From: Ruminococcus sp. UBA4240
GTDB taxonomy: Bacteria > Bacillota > Clostridia > Oscillospirales > Ruminococcaceae
NCBI GenBank assembly: GCA_002395525.1
Contig: DGXE01000069.1
Coordinates: 1 to 31,212 of the forward strand
DNA length: 31,212 nt
Direction of reading: 5' to 3'
Below, piece after piece: positions 1 to 7,020 of this stretch. The translations under genes were made by a program, and so were the position numbers. Numbering within the stretch: position 1 is the stretch's first letter; each line of letters starts with the position of its first letter. The notes under the pieces are model-generated. The model was not told the DNA's origin and made no database searches. It saw nothing but the letters and a program-made list of their open reading frames with translations.

Positions 1-1320
1 ACCGCCGTTTATAGCGTAGAGCAGGCACTTTGCAAGGTTTGCTCTTGCGACGAAGAACTGCATTTCCTTGCCCACTCTCATGGAGGATACGCAGCAGGCG
101 ATAGCGTAGTCATCGCCGTGGGTTACTCTCATGAGGTCATCGTTCTCATACTGGATGGAGGAGGTGTTGATGGAGATCTTAGCGCAGTATCTCTTCCATG
201 CCTCGGGAAGTCTTGTGGACCAGAGAACGGTCATGTTGGGCTCGGGGGATGTGCCCAGGTTCTCAAGGGTGTGCAGGTATCTGAAGCTGTTCTTTGTTAC
301 CATGTGACGGCCGTCGATGCCGATGCCGCCCAGGGACTCTGTTACCCACTGGGGGTCGCCGGAGAACAGGGAGTTGTACTCGGGAGTACGTGCAAATCTT
401 ACCAGACGGAGCTTCATGATGAAGTGGTCGATGAGCTCCTGTGCCTCTTCCTCGGTGAGTCTGCCCAGCTTGAAATCTCTCTCGAAGTAGATGTCAAGGA
501 AGGTGGAGGTGCGGCCCAGGGACATTGCGGCACCGTTCTGATCCTTTACAGCGCCCAGGTAGCCGAAGTAGGTAGCCTGTACAGCTTCCTTTGCGGTAAC
601 AGCGGGCTTGGAAATGTCACAGCCGTAGATCTGAGCCATCTTCTTCAGGTTTTCAAGAGCTCTGATCTGCTCGGAGATCTCCTCTCTGCACTGAATCTTC
701 TCCTCTGTCATGGGACAGGTGTAGAATTCCTTCTGCTCCTTCTTGTCCTGGATAAGTCTGTCCACACCGTAGAGGGCAACTCTTCTGTAGTCACCTATGA
801 TACGGCCTCTGCCGTATGCATCGGGAAGACCTGTGAGGATATGGGAGGATCTTGCAGCTCTCATTTCAGCGGTGTATGCATCAAATACGCCTGCATTGTG
901 GGTCTTTCTGTATTCGGTGAAGATGTGCTTTATCTCGTCATCCACCTCGTAGCCGTTGTCGGAGCAGGCCTTTTCAGCCATTCTCAGACCGCCGTAGGGC
1001 ATGAGGGCTCTCTTGAAGGGCTTGTCAGTCTGGAGGCCGACGATCTTCTCAAGATCCTTTTCAATGTAGCCAGCAGCATGGGAGGTGAGGGAGGATACTA
1101 CCTTGGTATCCATATCCAGCACGCCGCCTGCTTCTCTTTCCTTCTTTGAAAGCTCAAGAACATCTTCCCAGAGCTTCTTGGTAGCGGGTGTGGGGTCGGC
1201 GAGAAAGCTCTCATCGCCGTCATAGGGGGTGTAGTTCTTCTGGATGAAATCTCTTACGTTGATCTCATCAGTCCAGTGGCCGGGTACGAAACCTTCCCAC
1301 TGTTCGGGCATCTGCTTCAT
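1..1320 (-). CDS. pflB: Pyruvate formate-lyase (formate C-acetyltransferase), 3' end cut by window edge
   Basis: Glycyl-radical enzyme that converts pyruvate and CoA to acetyl-CoA and formate in the cytoplasm during anaerobic fermentation. The 440 visible residues begin MKQMPEQWEGF and follow PflB closely: WTDEINVRDFIQKNYTPYDGD near the start, PYGGLRMAEKAC around residue 108, TGLPDAYGRGRIIGDYRR around 165, and the catalytic cysteine pair in ACCVSSM (C409-C410), equivalent to C418-C419 of the E. coli enzyme. The C-terminal glycyl-radical loop lies beyond the left edge, so it cannot be checked. The start is chosen because AAGGAGG sits about 6 nt upstream of the ATG. An activase gene (pflA) would be expected further left. 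The gene has its own promoter and a leader of about 155 nt with repeated boxes. Identification is very secure. Confidence 0.97.
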   Translation of the reverse strand, partial: MKQMPEQWEGFVPGHWTDEINVRDFIQKNYTPYDGDESFLADPTPATKKLWEDVLELSKKEREAGGVLDMDTKVVSSLTSHAAGYIEKDLEKIVGLQTDKPFKRALMPYGGLRMAEKACSDNGYEVDDEIKHIFTEYRKTHNAGVFDAYTAEMRAARSSHILTGLPDAYGRGRIIGDYRRVALYGVDRLIQDKKEQKEFYTCPMTEEKIQCREEISEQIRALENLKKMAQIYGCDISKPAVTAKEAVQATYFGYLGAVKDQNGAAMSLGRTSTFLDIYFERDFKLGRLTEEEAQELIDHFIMKLRLVRFARTPEYNSLFSGDPQWVTESLGGIGIDGRHMVTKNSFRYLHTLENLGTSPEPNMTVLWSTRLPEAWKRYCAKISINTSSIQYENDDLMRVTHGDDYAIACCVSSMRVGKEMQFFVARANLAKCLLYAINGG

Positions 1321-1347
1321 TTTATATTCCTCCTTATGTATTCCGCC

Positions 1348-1466
1348 GCACTTTTGTAAAGCAGGGCAGAGCCTACCGGCGCACTTTTGTAAAGTGAACA
1401 GCCGATGGATAGATTGCGAAAAATAATGCACACCCGAAGGGGGACAAGTCCCCATTTAAGTGAACA
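1348..1466 (-). repeat. Repeated boxes in the pflB leader
   Basis: The plus-strand motif GCACTTTTGTAAAG occurs at 1348-1361 and 1381-1394, an offset of 33 nt. The second copy extends to the palindrome CACTTTTGTAAAGTG (1382-1396) and then AACA. Its right half, AAGTGAACA (1392-1400), recurs at 1458-1466, an offset of 66 nt or twice 33. A short GGGGAC/GTCCCC inverted repeat lies at 1440-1453. All boxes are downstream of the predicted start site, so they could be roadblock operators or RNA elements. They do not match the Rex or FNR consensus. Function is unknown. Confidence 0.6.
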
Positions 1467-1483
1467 CATGATCTTTCAGTAAT

Positions 1484-1512
1484 ATCATACAATATTATCC
1501 CGTTTTTGTCAA
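1484..1512 (-). promoter_or_regulatory. Predicted housekeeping promoter of pflB
   Basis: Read on the minus strand, TTGACA (1507-1512) and TATGAT (1484-1489) are separated by exactly 17 nt. Transcription would begin near 1477, giving a leader of about 155 nt before the pflB start at 1320. The position lies between the upstream tRNA terminator and pflB. Confidence 0.75.
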
Positions 1513-1599
1513 GTACTTTTATGTAGATATTTCTAAAATAACAGGCATAAGTTTGTGAACTTTTTCGGGCTTTTGTGTGGTGAATGGGGGAAAGGGCGC

Positions 1600-1630
1600 A
1601 AAAAAACATCCGCTCCATAAGAGCGGATGT
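1600..1630 (-). terminator. Rho-independent terminator downstream of tRNA-Lys
   Basis: On the minus strand a perfect 10-bp stem (ACATCCGCTC / GAGCGGATGT, loop of 5) is followed directly by a run of T (A at 1600-1606 on the plus strand). The stem begins at the last base of the encoded CCA end of the tRNA, so it terminates the tRNA transcript and insulates pflB. Confidence 0.9.
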
Positions 1631-1705
1631 GGTGAGCCATTGGGGATTTGAACCCCAGACCCCCTGATTAAAAGTCAGATGCTCTGCCGACTGAGCTAAT
1701 GGCTC
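1630..1705 (-). tRNA. tRNA-Lys (anticodon UUU)
   Basis: Cloverleaf read on the minus strand: acceptor GAGCCAT/ATGGCTC, D-arm TAGCTCAGTCGGCAGAGCA, anticodon arm CTGAC-TTTTAA-TCAG with anticodon TTT, and T-arm with GGTTCAAATCC. Discriminator A and the CCA tail are encoded (plus strand TGGT at 1630-1633). The length is 76 nt. It has its own promoter and terminator. Confidence 0.97.
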
Positions 1706-1734
1706 TCATCGCCGATCATTTCAGCAACTTGTAA

Positions 1735-1763
1735 ATTATAGCAGATTTTGACCGGCTTGTCAA
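1735..1763 (-). promoter_or_regulatory. Predicted promoter of tRNA-Lys
   Basis: On the minus strand, perfect consensus TTGACA (1758-1763) and TATAAT (1735-1740) with a 17-nt spacer, ending about 30 nt before the tRNA 5' end. Confidence 0.85.
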
Positions 1764-1774
1764 GGGCTTGAATG

Positions 1775-1789
1775 AACAATTAACAATTA
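1775..1789. repeat. Heptanucleotide tandem repeat (ACAATTA x2)
   Basis: Two tandem copies of ACAATTA at 1776-1789, just upstream of the tRNA promoter and after the esterase stop. It has the same 7-nt period as repeats near 21600, 21680, 21830, 21900 and 27830. Confidence 0.5.
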
Positions 1790-1821
1790 GATAATATCTT
1801 TCCGGTGGGGGAGAAATGGTT

Positions 1822-3339
1822 TTATTCTGCGGTGTTAAAGGGCACCAGAGGCAGTCCGTTGTCACCGAACACGGTAACAGGGGCGTAGTTTGTCCAGCAG
1901 TAGCGTGCCCCTGTGGGGCGGCTTACCTCGGGGCAGGTGAGGACTATCTTCCCCGGGGCGGATATATCCGCTGCTGCCGGGTGGGGCTCACCATCTGCCC
2001 CCCAGATCTCAAAGCCGGACACGGTGCCCTCTTCTGTGGAGGAAAGCTGTGAGGAGGGGTCAGCAAGCTCTGCCACAAGGCTGCTTTCTGCGGGGAAGCT
2101 CCGTGCATAGCGGGGGGCATCCGCCTGTGATGCGGGGATCAGCCCGTATACATGGCACAGCGCCTGCAATGCCAGCCTGTGTGCCACTACACCCTTTTCC
2201 ACAGGGTGGATGTTGTCGAATTCCCCGCAGTCAAGGGCTGCGGCTATGTAAGTGTTTGCGGTGGTGAGGGCGGTGTTCATCTGGGCATTCCGTATGAAGC
2301 ACCAGCTCTTGGTATCCTCGTCCGCAGACCATTTGTGCATGGGGAGCTGCACCAGCAGGAAGGGCATTTCCGGGTCGTGCCAGTCCTTTCGCCAGCGGGC
2401 TATGAGCACCTTCAGCAGCTTTTCGTACATATGGGGCTTATGGTCGTCGGATTCCCCCTGATAGTAGATAAAGCCCCGTGCGGAGTAGGGGGCGATGCGC
2501 CTTATCATGCACTGGTAAAGCCCTCCCGCACGGAATGGGGATTTAGGCCCCAAAGGCTCCGGATAGCGGCTCTCTCCCGCATAGGCCTGCGCCTCCTCCC
2601 AGGTGCCGTGGGGATTGGCGGCATAGAACTCGTTTATCTTTGGCTGCCATTTTGCAACGTAGTCGTTGTATTCGTCAAGGTCATGGCAGTATTCCTCGAA
2701 GGTCTTCCCTTCCATAGCCCTGTCGTATTCGTCGTTGTAGGAGCGAAGGTCGCTGTCAGCGGCAAGGTCTTCCCTGGGCACCCAGTTGGAGGCGGAGGTG
2801 CCCCCCCAGTTGCAGCCGATGATGCCTACCTTTACCCCCAGCTTCTCTGCCAGCTGCTTTCCGAAGTAGTAGCCCACAGCCGACCAGCAGCGGGAGCCCT
2901 CCCTGTCGGGGAGTGCCCAGCCTCCGTTCTGCTCGTCAAGGTAGAAGAATTCATCCATGTAGGCGTTTTTCTTGGTGTAGTAGAAACGGACATCAGGGCA
3001 GAGCGCTTCAAGGGCGGCAGCGCCGTTCTTCTCGTTTTGCAGCTCGAACTCCATGTTGGACTGTCCCCCTGCGATCCACACCTCACCTACGTATACATCG
3101 GTGAAGGTGAGGGTCTCACAGCCGTCTGTGACGGAAAGCTCATAGGGGCCGCCGTATTCAGCGGGAGGGGGGAGGGTGACCCGCCATTCATTTTTGCGGC
3201 ACTCGGCAGAGGCGCTGGTGACGTTGAAGGTGACGGTGACTGTGCGCCCTGTGTAATCATGCCCCCATATCTCAAAGGGCTTGCCCTTTTGTATCACCAT
3301 GTGGTCGGAAAATATGGCTGCTGTGTGAAGTGATGGCAT
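1822..3339 (-). CDS. Sialate O-acetylesterase-like SGNH hydrolase
   Basis: Carbohydrate esterase of the SIAE/SASA family, predicted to remove O-acetyl groups from sugars such as sialic acids or acetylated polysaccharide fragments. The 505-residue protein has a short N-terminal beta domain (FEIWGHDYTGRTVTVTF), the block I nucleophile motif GGQSNMEFEL (Ser94), GCNWGGTSASNW around 169-180, the GFIYYQGESD block near 300, and the catalytic Asp-His motif DNIHP (D375, H378). No signal peptide is visible, so it probably acts in the cytoplasm on imported sugars. The start ATG at 3339 has AAAGGAG a few nt upstream. It lies 21 nt behind the GLUG surface protein in the same operon, an odd pairing for a cytoplasmic esterase. 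The true acetylated substrate is unknown and acetyl-xylan fragments are possible. No clear terminator follows the stop. Confidence 0.9.
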   Translation of the reverse strand: MPSLHTAAIFSDHMVIQKGKPFEIWGHDYTGRTVTVTFNVTSASAECRKNEWRVTLPPPAEYGGPYELSVTDGCETLTFTDVYVGEVWIAGGQSNMEFELQNEKNGAAALEALCPDVRFYYTKKNAYMDEFFYLDEQNGGWALPDREGSRCWSAVGYYFGKQLAEKLGVKVGIIGCNWGGTSASNWVPREDLAADSDLRSYNDEYDRAMEGKTFEEYCHDLDEYNDYVAKWQPKINEFYAANPHGTWEEAQAYAGESRYPEPLGPKSPFRAGGLYQCMIRRIAPYSARGFIYYQGESDDHKPHMYEKLLKVLIARWRKDWHDPEMPFLLVQLPMHKWSADEDTKSWCFIRNAQMNTALTTANTYIAAALDCGEFDNIHPVEKGVVAHRLALQALCHVYGLIPASQADAPRYARSFPAESSLVAELADPSSQLSSTEEGTVSGFEIWGADGEPHPAAADISAPGKIVLTCPEVSRPTGARYCWTNYAPVTVFGDNGLPLVPFNTAE

Positions 3340-3360
3340 ATGTGCTCCTTTCGGATCCGG

Positions 3361-6300
3361 CTATTTCTTCCTTCTGTGTTTCTTTACCCCGTGGACTGTA
3401 ACGCCTATGATGATGATGATAAGGACTGCGCCCCCTGCTAACAGCCCGTACAGCAGGAAGGGTATGGGTGTCTTGCTCTCGGTGAGGATAAATTCCTTTG
3501 AGGAGGTCTCAAATACAAGGTAGCTGCCGTCTGTCACCGTGTTGACAGTGATGCCGTCAACACGCAGCACTGTGCGGTCTGTGCCCCCCTCCGGCAGGTA
3601 GCGCACGGTGAAGGGACCCTCGCTGTCGGTGTTTATGCATACCTTGTTGTTTTCACGGGTCACGGTGTCATCATCTGCAAAGCTGCCCTGTATGAGCAGG
3701 GGAGCACGCTTTGCGCCGTCGGCGCTGTCAACGGCTATGGTGGTCTTGGGGGCGTAGTACACAGCCCTTATGGTATCGGAGAACACAATGCCGGTAAAGT
3801 CCTCCCTGTCCCATTTCCCAAGCTCCCCGTGATGCTCGGGTATCTCAGGTATGTCGCTGTCTGCAAGGCTGCCCTCATAGGGAACCTCTATCTCGGCTAC
3901 TACCTTTTCGTCTTTCTCTTCACCGGTCACAAAGGTGAGGGTCAGGCTTTTCAGTTCCTCCGGGCATTCCTTCCTTGCGGTCATCTCCTCATAGGAAAGT
4001 GGGTCTGAGCGCCCTGAATAGCTTACATTGTCAACGCCCCCGGCGCCGTTGTACACGAACGCATTTGCGGTGATGCTGCCGTCTGCTGTGCCTGCCACTG
4101 CGCCGTAGTATTCCGACACGCCCTTTAGCAGCACGAAGGAGGTGCAGCCCTCTATGTCGTGGCCTGTGCCTGCTATGCCCCCTGTGTAGGAGCTGCCCTG
4201 TATGCTGCACATGGAGGTGCAGCCGTATATGGCGGAGGTGCTCTTTCCTGCGATGCCCCCGGCATAGTCACCGTCGCTCACCACAACATTTCCTGTATTG
4301 GTGCAGCTTATGACGCAGCCTGTCTCATTGTCGCCCGTGATGCCGCCTGCGCTGTTGCGCTTTGCGGTCACAAGAGCCGTGTTCTCGCAGTCCCTGATGA
4401 CCGTCTTTGTGCGGTAGATAAAGTCCAGGGAGCGGCTGCCGCTTATGTCCAGATCCCCCTCCGGATCGATGGTGTTCTCAACCCCCATAGCGCCCGCTAT
4501 GCCGCCGGAGCTCACATCCCCGTAGACCTTGCCCGCATTGGTGCAGGAGGCTATCTTGCCGTTGCTGCGGCCCACGGTGTCCTCGGCGGAAATGTCCTCC
4601 CTGTAGCTTTCAAGGTCAGCGGCACTGGTCTGCATCTCCTCCAGAATATCCGCCACAAGGTTTGATATCTCATCCAGCTTTTCATTTACCAGCACCATAT
4701 CGGCGGATATGATGTCAACGCTTTCAAGGGTGACGGAATTAAGGGATACCAGCCCATCACCCAGCTCCTTTGCAAGCTCTGCTATGGAGTGTCTGAGCTC
4801 CTTGCTTTCCTCGTCACCGCCCTTGAATACCAGTTCCGCCTTTGACTTGAAGGAGGCGGAGGCATCATGGGCAAGGCTCAGTGCCTCATCAAAGAGGGAG
4901 ACACCCTCCTCTGCATAGTGAAGGGATTCCACAGCCACATACACAGCAGCCATCAGCTGTGCGGAGCTGTCGTCAAGGTAGTCCCATGTGTCCTTTATAC
5001 GCTCCACAAGGGCTTCGGTGCTCTCATTTGCATCCGAAAGAGCCCCAGCCCCCATTGACAGGTCGTCAAGGGCGGCATAGAGGGCGCCTGTGTCTACAAG
5101 CCCTTCGGTGTCGAAAAGGTTTGCAAGGTCGCTTCTGTCTGTGTCGGAAAGGCGGTCACGGAGCAGATCCCCTAAATCAATGCCTGCCAGGGCGCTTATG
5201 TAGGCTGATACGGAGGATGCAAAGTTTGACAGGGAGCGAATGGTGTCCGCCAGGGACTTTTCCCCGAGGATGTCGGCTATGGCATCAAAGGCATCACGGT
5301 AATCCTGCACGGTGGCTGTGCCGTCAGCTATCCTGTCGGACAGCGTATCCAGCTTTGCGGATGCGTTGTCCAGCTCATCGGCAAGCGCTCCGGAATCAGT
5401 GGCAAGGGAGTCAAGGGAGCGGATGATATCCTGCACGGCGGCAGAGTCTGAACCGTCTATCCCCGCCATTCCCGCAAGGGTGTTGCGTGCAATGTAGGAA
5501 ATGCTCGATACATCGCTGTATATGGTCTGGAGCCCGCTTCTCACATCCGCAAGCCGGGCGGAGAATGCCCCGGGATCCCCGAAGGCACCCTTCAGATCAT
5601 CCATGGAGCTTTCAAAGGATTTACCCGCAGTGCCCAGATCCTCCACAATGTCTGATATGTCGTCAAGGGCGGGGCGCAGCACGGCAAGCCCCTCATCTGC
5701 GGTCTCACCGCTGCCGGCTGCAAGATCCGCCGCCTCAAACAGACTGTCAAGGGCATCGGTGAAATTGTCCGCCGCCTGTGAGATGTTGTCCGTAATGGGC
5801 TCTGTACGGTCTATAAGGTCTGATATGCGGGCGGACAGCTCGTTTATGGTGGCTGTGTCCTCGTCGATGACAGCGCTTATCTTGTCCCCGTAGCGGGAGG
5901 CGGTGTCACGGAGATCCCCAAGAGTGCCGATGACAGTCTCATTCTCGCTGCCCATGACATCCGAGCGGGCGTTTATGTCCCTTATGGTCTTGTCCGCAAG
6001 GGCGGCAAACTCGTCAAGGCGCTGCCTCAGCTCATCTGCGGAGGATTCGGAGAAGAGTATGGACACATAGGGCTCTGCCTGCCCCACGATGCCGCCTGTG
6101 TCCTTCCTGCCGCTGATGATGCCGTAGTTTTCGCACTTGAATATGTAGCCCGACTGTCTCCCTGCAATGCCGCCTATGTTGTAGCCTATGTGCTCATAGC
6201 CCACATTGCCGTTGTTGACGCAGTCGCTTATGGTGCCGGCGGAAAAGCCTGCGATGCCGCCCATGTCCGTATTGGAGGAAAGGCTTTCCGTGCGCCCCAG

Positions 6301-7020
6301 ATCCTCTATGCTTATATTGCTCAGCTGGTCTATGGAGGGGGTGCTGTCGGTCACGTCCGTGTTGACATAGGCGTTGTTGGTGCATCGGAGGATAAAGCCC
6401 TCGTTCTCGGCGGCAATGCCGCCCGTGAAGTGCTCGCTCTTGATGAGCCCCTCGCAGGTGCAGTTTGTGATAAGGCCTGTTTCCTCATTTATGGCGGCTA
6501 TGCCGCCCACTCTCTCCTTGGCATTTATCTGCCCCTCAAAGGTGCAGCCCGAGACTGTGCCCCGGTTGATGCCCGCAATGCCGCCTATGGTGTGGGAGGA
6601 ATCGTTGGAGGCTATCTTTGCGGATACGGTAAGATCCTTTACCCTCCCGGAGGGCTCAATGTAGCGGAATGCTCCGAAGCCGCAGGCATCGCCGCTGACG
6701 GTTATGCCCGTGAGCTTGTGGCCGTTCCCCTCAAATACCCCGGAGAAGGAGGGCACGCTTATAAATTCCCTGTCAGCAAAGGATATGTCATTTGTCAGCA
6801 CAAAGCGCTGCCCCTGTGAGAAGCTGTCGGTCTTGCAGCCTTCTGCGAATGCAAGGTAGTCCTCAAGGGATGATATGGCATAGGCGCCGCTGTCGTCCTT
6901 TTCAAGGGCTCCGGTGGAGTAGGGGGCAGGGGAGAACAGCTCATCTGCGGCTATGACAGGAGCCGTGGCGTTCCCCAGAAGACACAGCGCCAGAAATGCG
7001 GCTGTAATGCGCTTATTCAT
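3361..7020 (-). CDS. Large membrane-anchored surface protein: GLUG repeats, long helical stalk, GLUG repeats
   Basis: A 1219-residue exported protein of unknown role. A signal peptide (MNKRITAAFLALCLLGNATA) is followed by a first block of GLUG-type beta-helix repeats (about 90-310; recurring GGIAG and C-x-N/E-x-G motifs). Next comes a helical, Leu/Asp/Ser/Ala-rich segment of roughly 490 residues (about 320-810), like the coiled-coil stalks of phage-infection/YhgE-type proteins. A second GLUG block (about 812-1010), a beta-rich domain, one membrane helix (about 1185-1207) and a basic tail (VKKHRRKK) complete it. The start at 7020 is preferred over a longer frame start (7086): the ATG overlaps the stop region of the upstream transporter gene by 8 nt and has GGGAGGTG in front, which suggests translational coupling. 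The transporter partner implies a role in exporting or receiving an envelope component. This is inference. Confidence 0.8.
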   Translation of the reverse strand: MNKRITAAFLALCLLGNATAPVIAADELFSPAPYSTGALEKDDSGAYAISSLEDYLAFAEGCKTDSFSQGQRFVLTNDISFADREFISVPSFSGVFEGNGHKLTGITVSGDACGFGAFRYIEPSGRVKDLTVSAKIASNDSSHTIGGIAGINRGTVSGCTFEGQINAKERVGGIAAINEETGLITNCTCEGLIKSEHFTGGIAAENEGFILRCTNNAYVNTDVTDSTPSIDQLSNISIEDLGRTESLSSNTDMGGIAGFSAGTISDCVNNGNVGYEHIGYNIGGIAGRQSGYIFKCENYGIISGRKDTGGIVGQAEPYVSILFSESSADELRQRLDEFAALADKTIRDINARSDVMGSENETVIGTLGDLRDTASRYGDKISAVIDEDTATINELSARISDLIDRTEPITDNISQAADNFTDALDSLFEAADLAAGSGETADEGLAVLRPALDDISDIVEDLGTAGKSFESSMDDLKGAFGDPGAFSARLADVRSGLQTIYSDVSSISYIARNTLAGMAGIDGSDSAAVQDIIRSLDSLATDSGALADELDNASAKLDTLSDRIADGTATVQDYRDAFDAIADILGEKSLADTIRSLSNFASSVSAYISALAGIDLGDLLRDRLSDTDRSDLANLFDTEGLVDTGALYAALDDLSMGAGALSDANESTEALVERIKDTWDYLDDSSAQLMAAVYVAVESLHYAEEGVSLFDEALSLAHDASASFKSKAELVFKGGDEESKELRHSIAELAKELGDGLVSLNSVTLESVDIISADMVLVNEKLDEISNLVADILEEMQTSAADLESYREDISAEDTVGRSNGKIASCTNAGKVYGDVSSGGIAGAMGVENTIDPEGDLDISGSRSLDFIYRTKTVIRDCENTALVTAKRNSAGGITGDNETGCVISCTNTGNVVVSDGDYAGGIAGKSTSAIYGCTSMCSIQGSSYTGGIAGTGHDIEGCTSFVLLKGVSEYYGAVAGTADGSITANAFVYNGAGGVDNVSYSGRSDPLSYEEMTARKECPEELKSLTLTFVTGEEKDEKVVAEIEVPYEGSLADSDIPEIPEHHGELGKWDREDFTGIVFSDTIRAVYYAPKTTIAVDSADGAKRAPLLIQGSFADDDTVTRENNKVCINTDSEGPFTVRYLPEGGTDRTVLRVDGITVNTVTDGSYLVFETSSKEFILTESKTPIPFLLYGLLAGGAVLIIIIIGVTVHGVKKHRRKK

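Noticed and set aside
118..1149. Long plus-strand open frame of 343 codons opposite pflB
   Set aside because: It is antisense to a clear pyruvate formate-lyase and its translation matches no known fold pattern; codon bias of the real gene explains the open frame.
1348..1396. Rex or FNR binding sites
   Set aside because: The boxes do not match the TTGTTAA-type Rex or the TTGAT-N4-ATCAA FNR consensus.
1373..1618. 81-codon minus-strand frame between tRNA-Lys and pflB
   Set aside because: It spans the tRNA terminator's distal side and the pflB promoter and leader, and has no ribosome site.
2152..3333. 393-codon plus-strand frame opposite the esterase
   Set aside because: It is a shadow of the SIAE-like gene; the minus-strand frame has all catalytic motifs and a good ribosome site.
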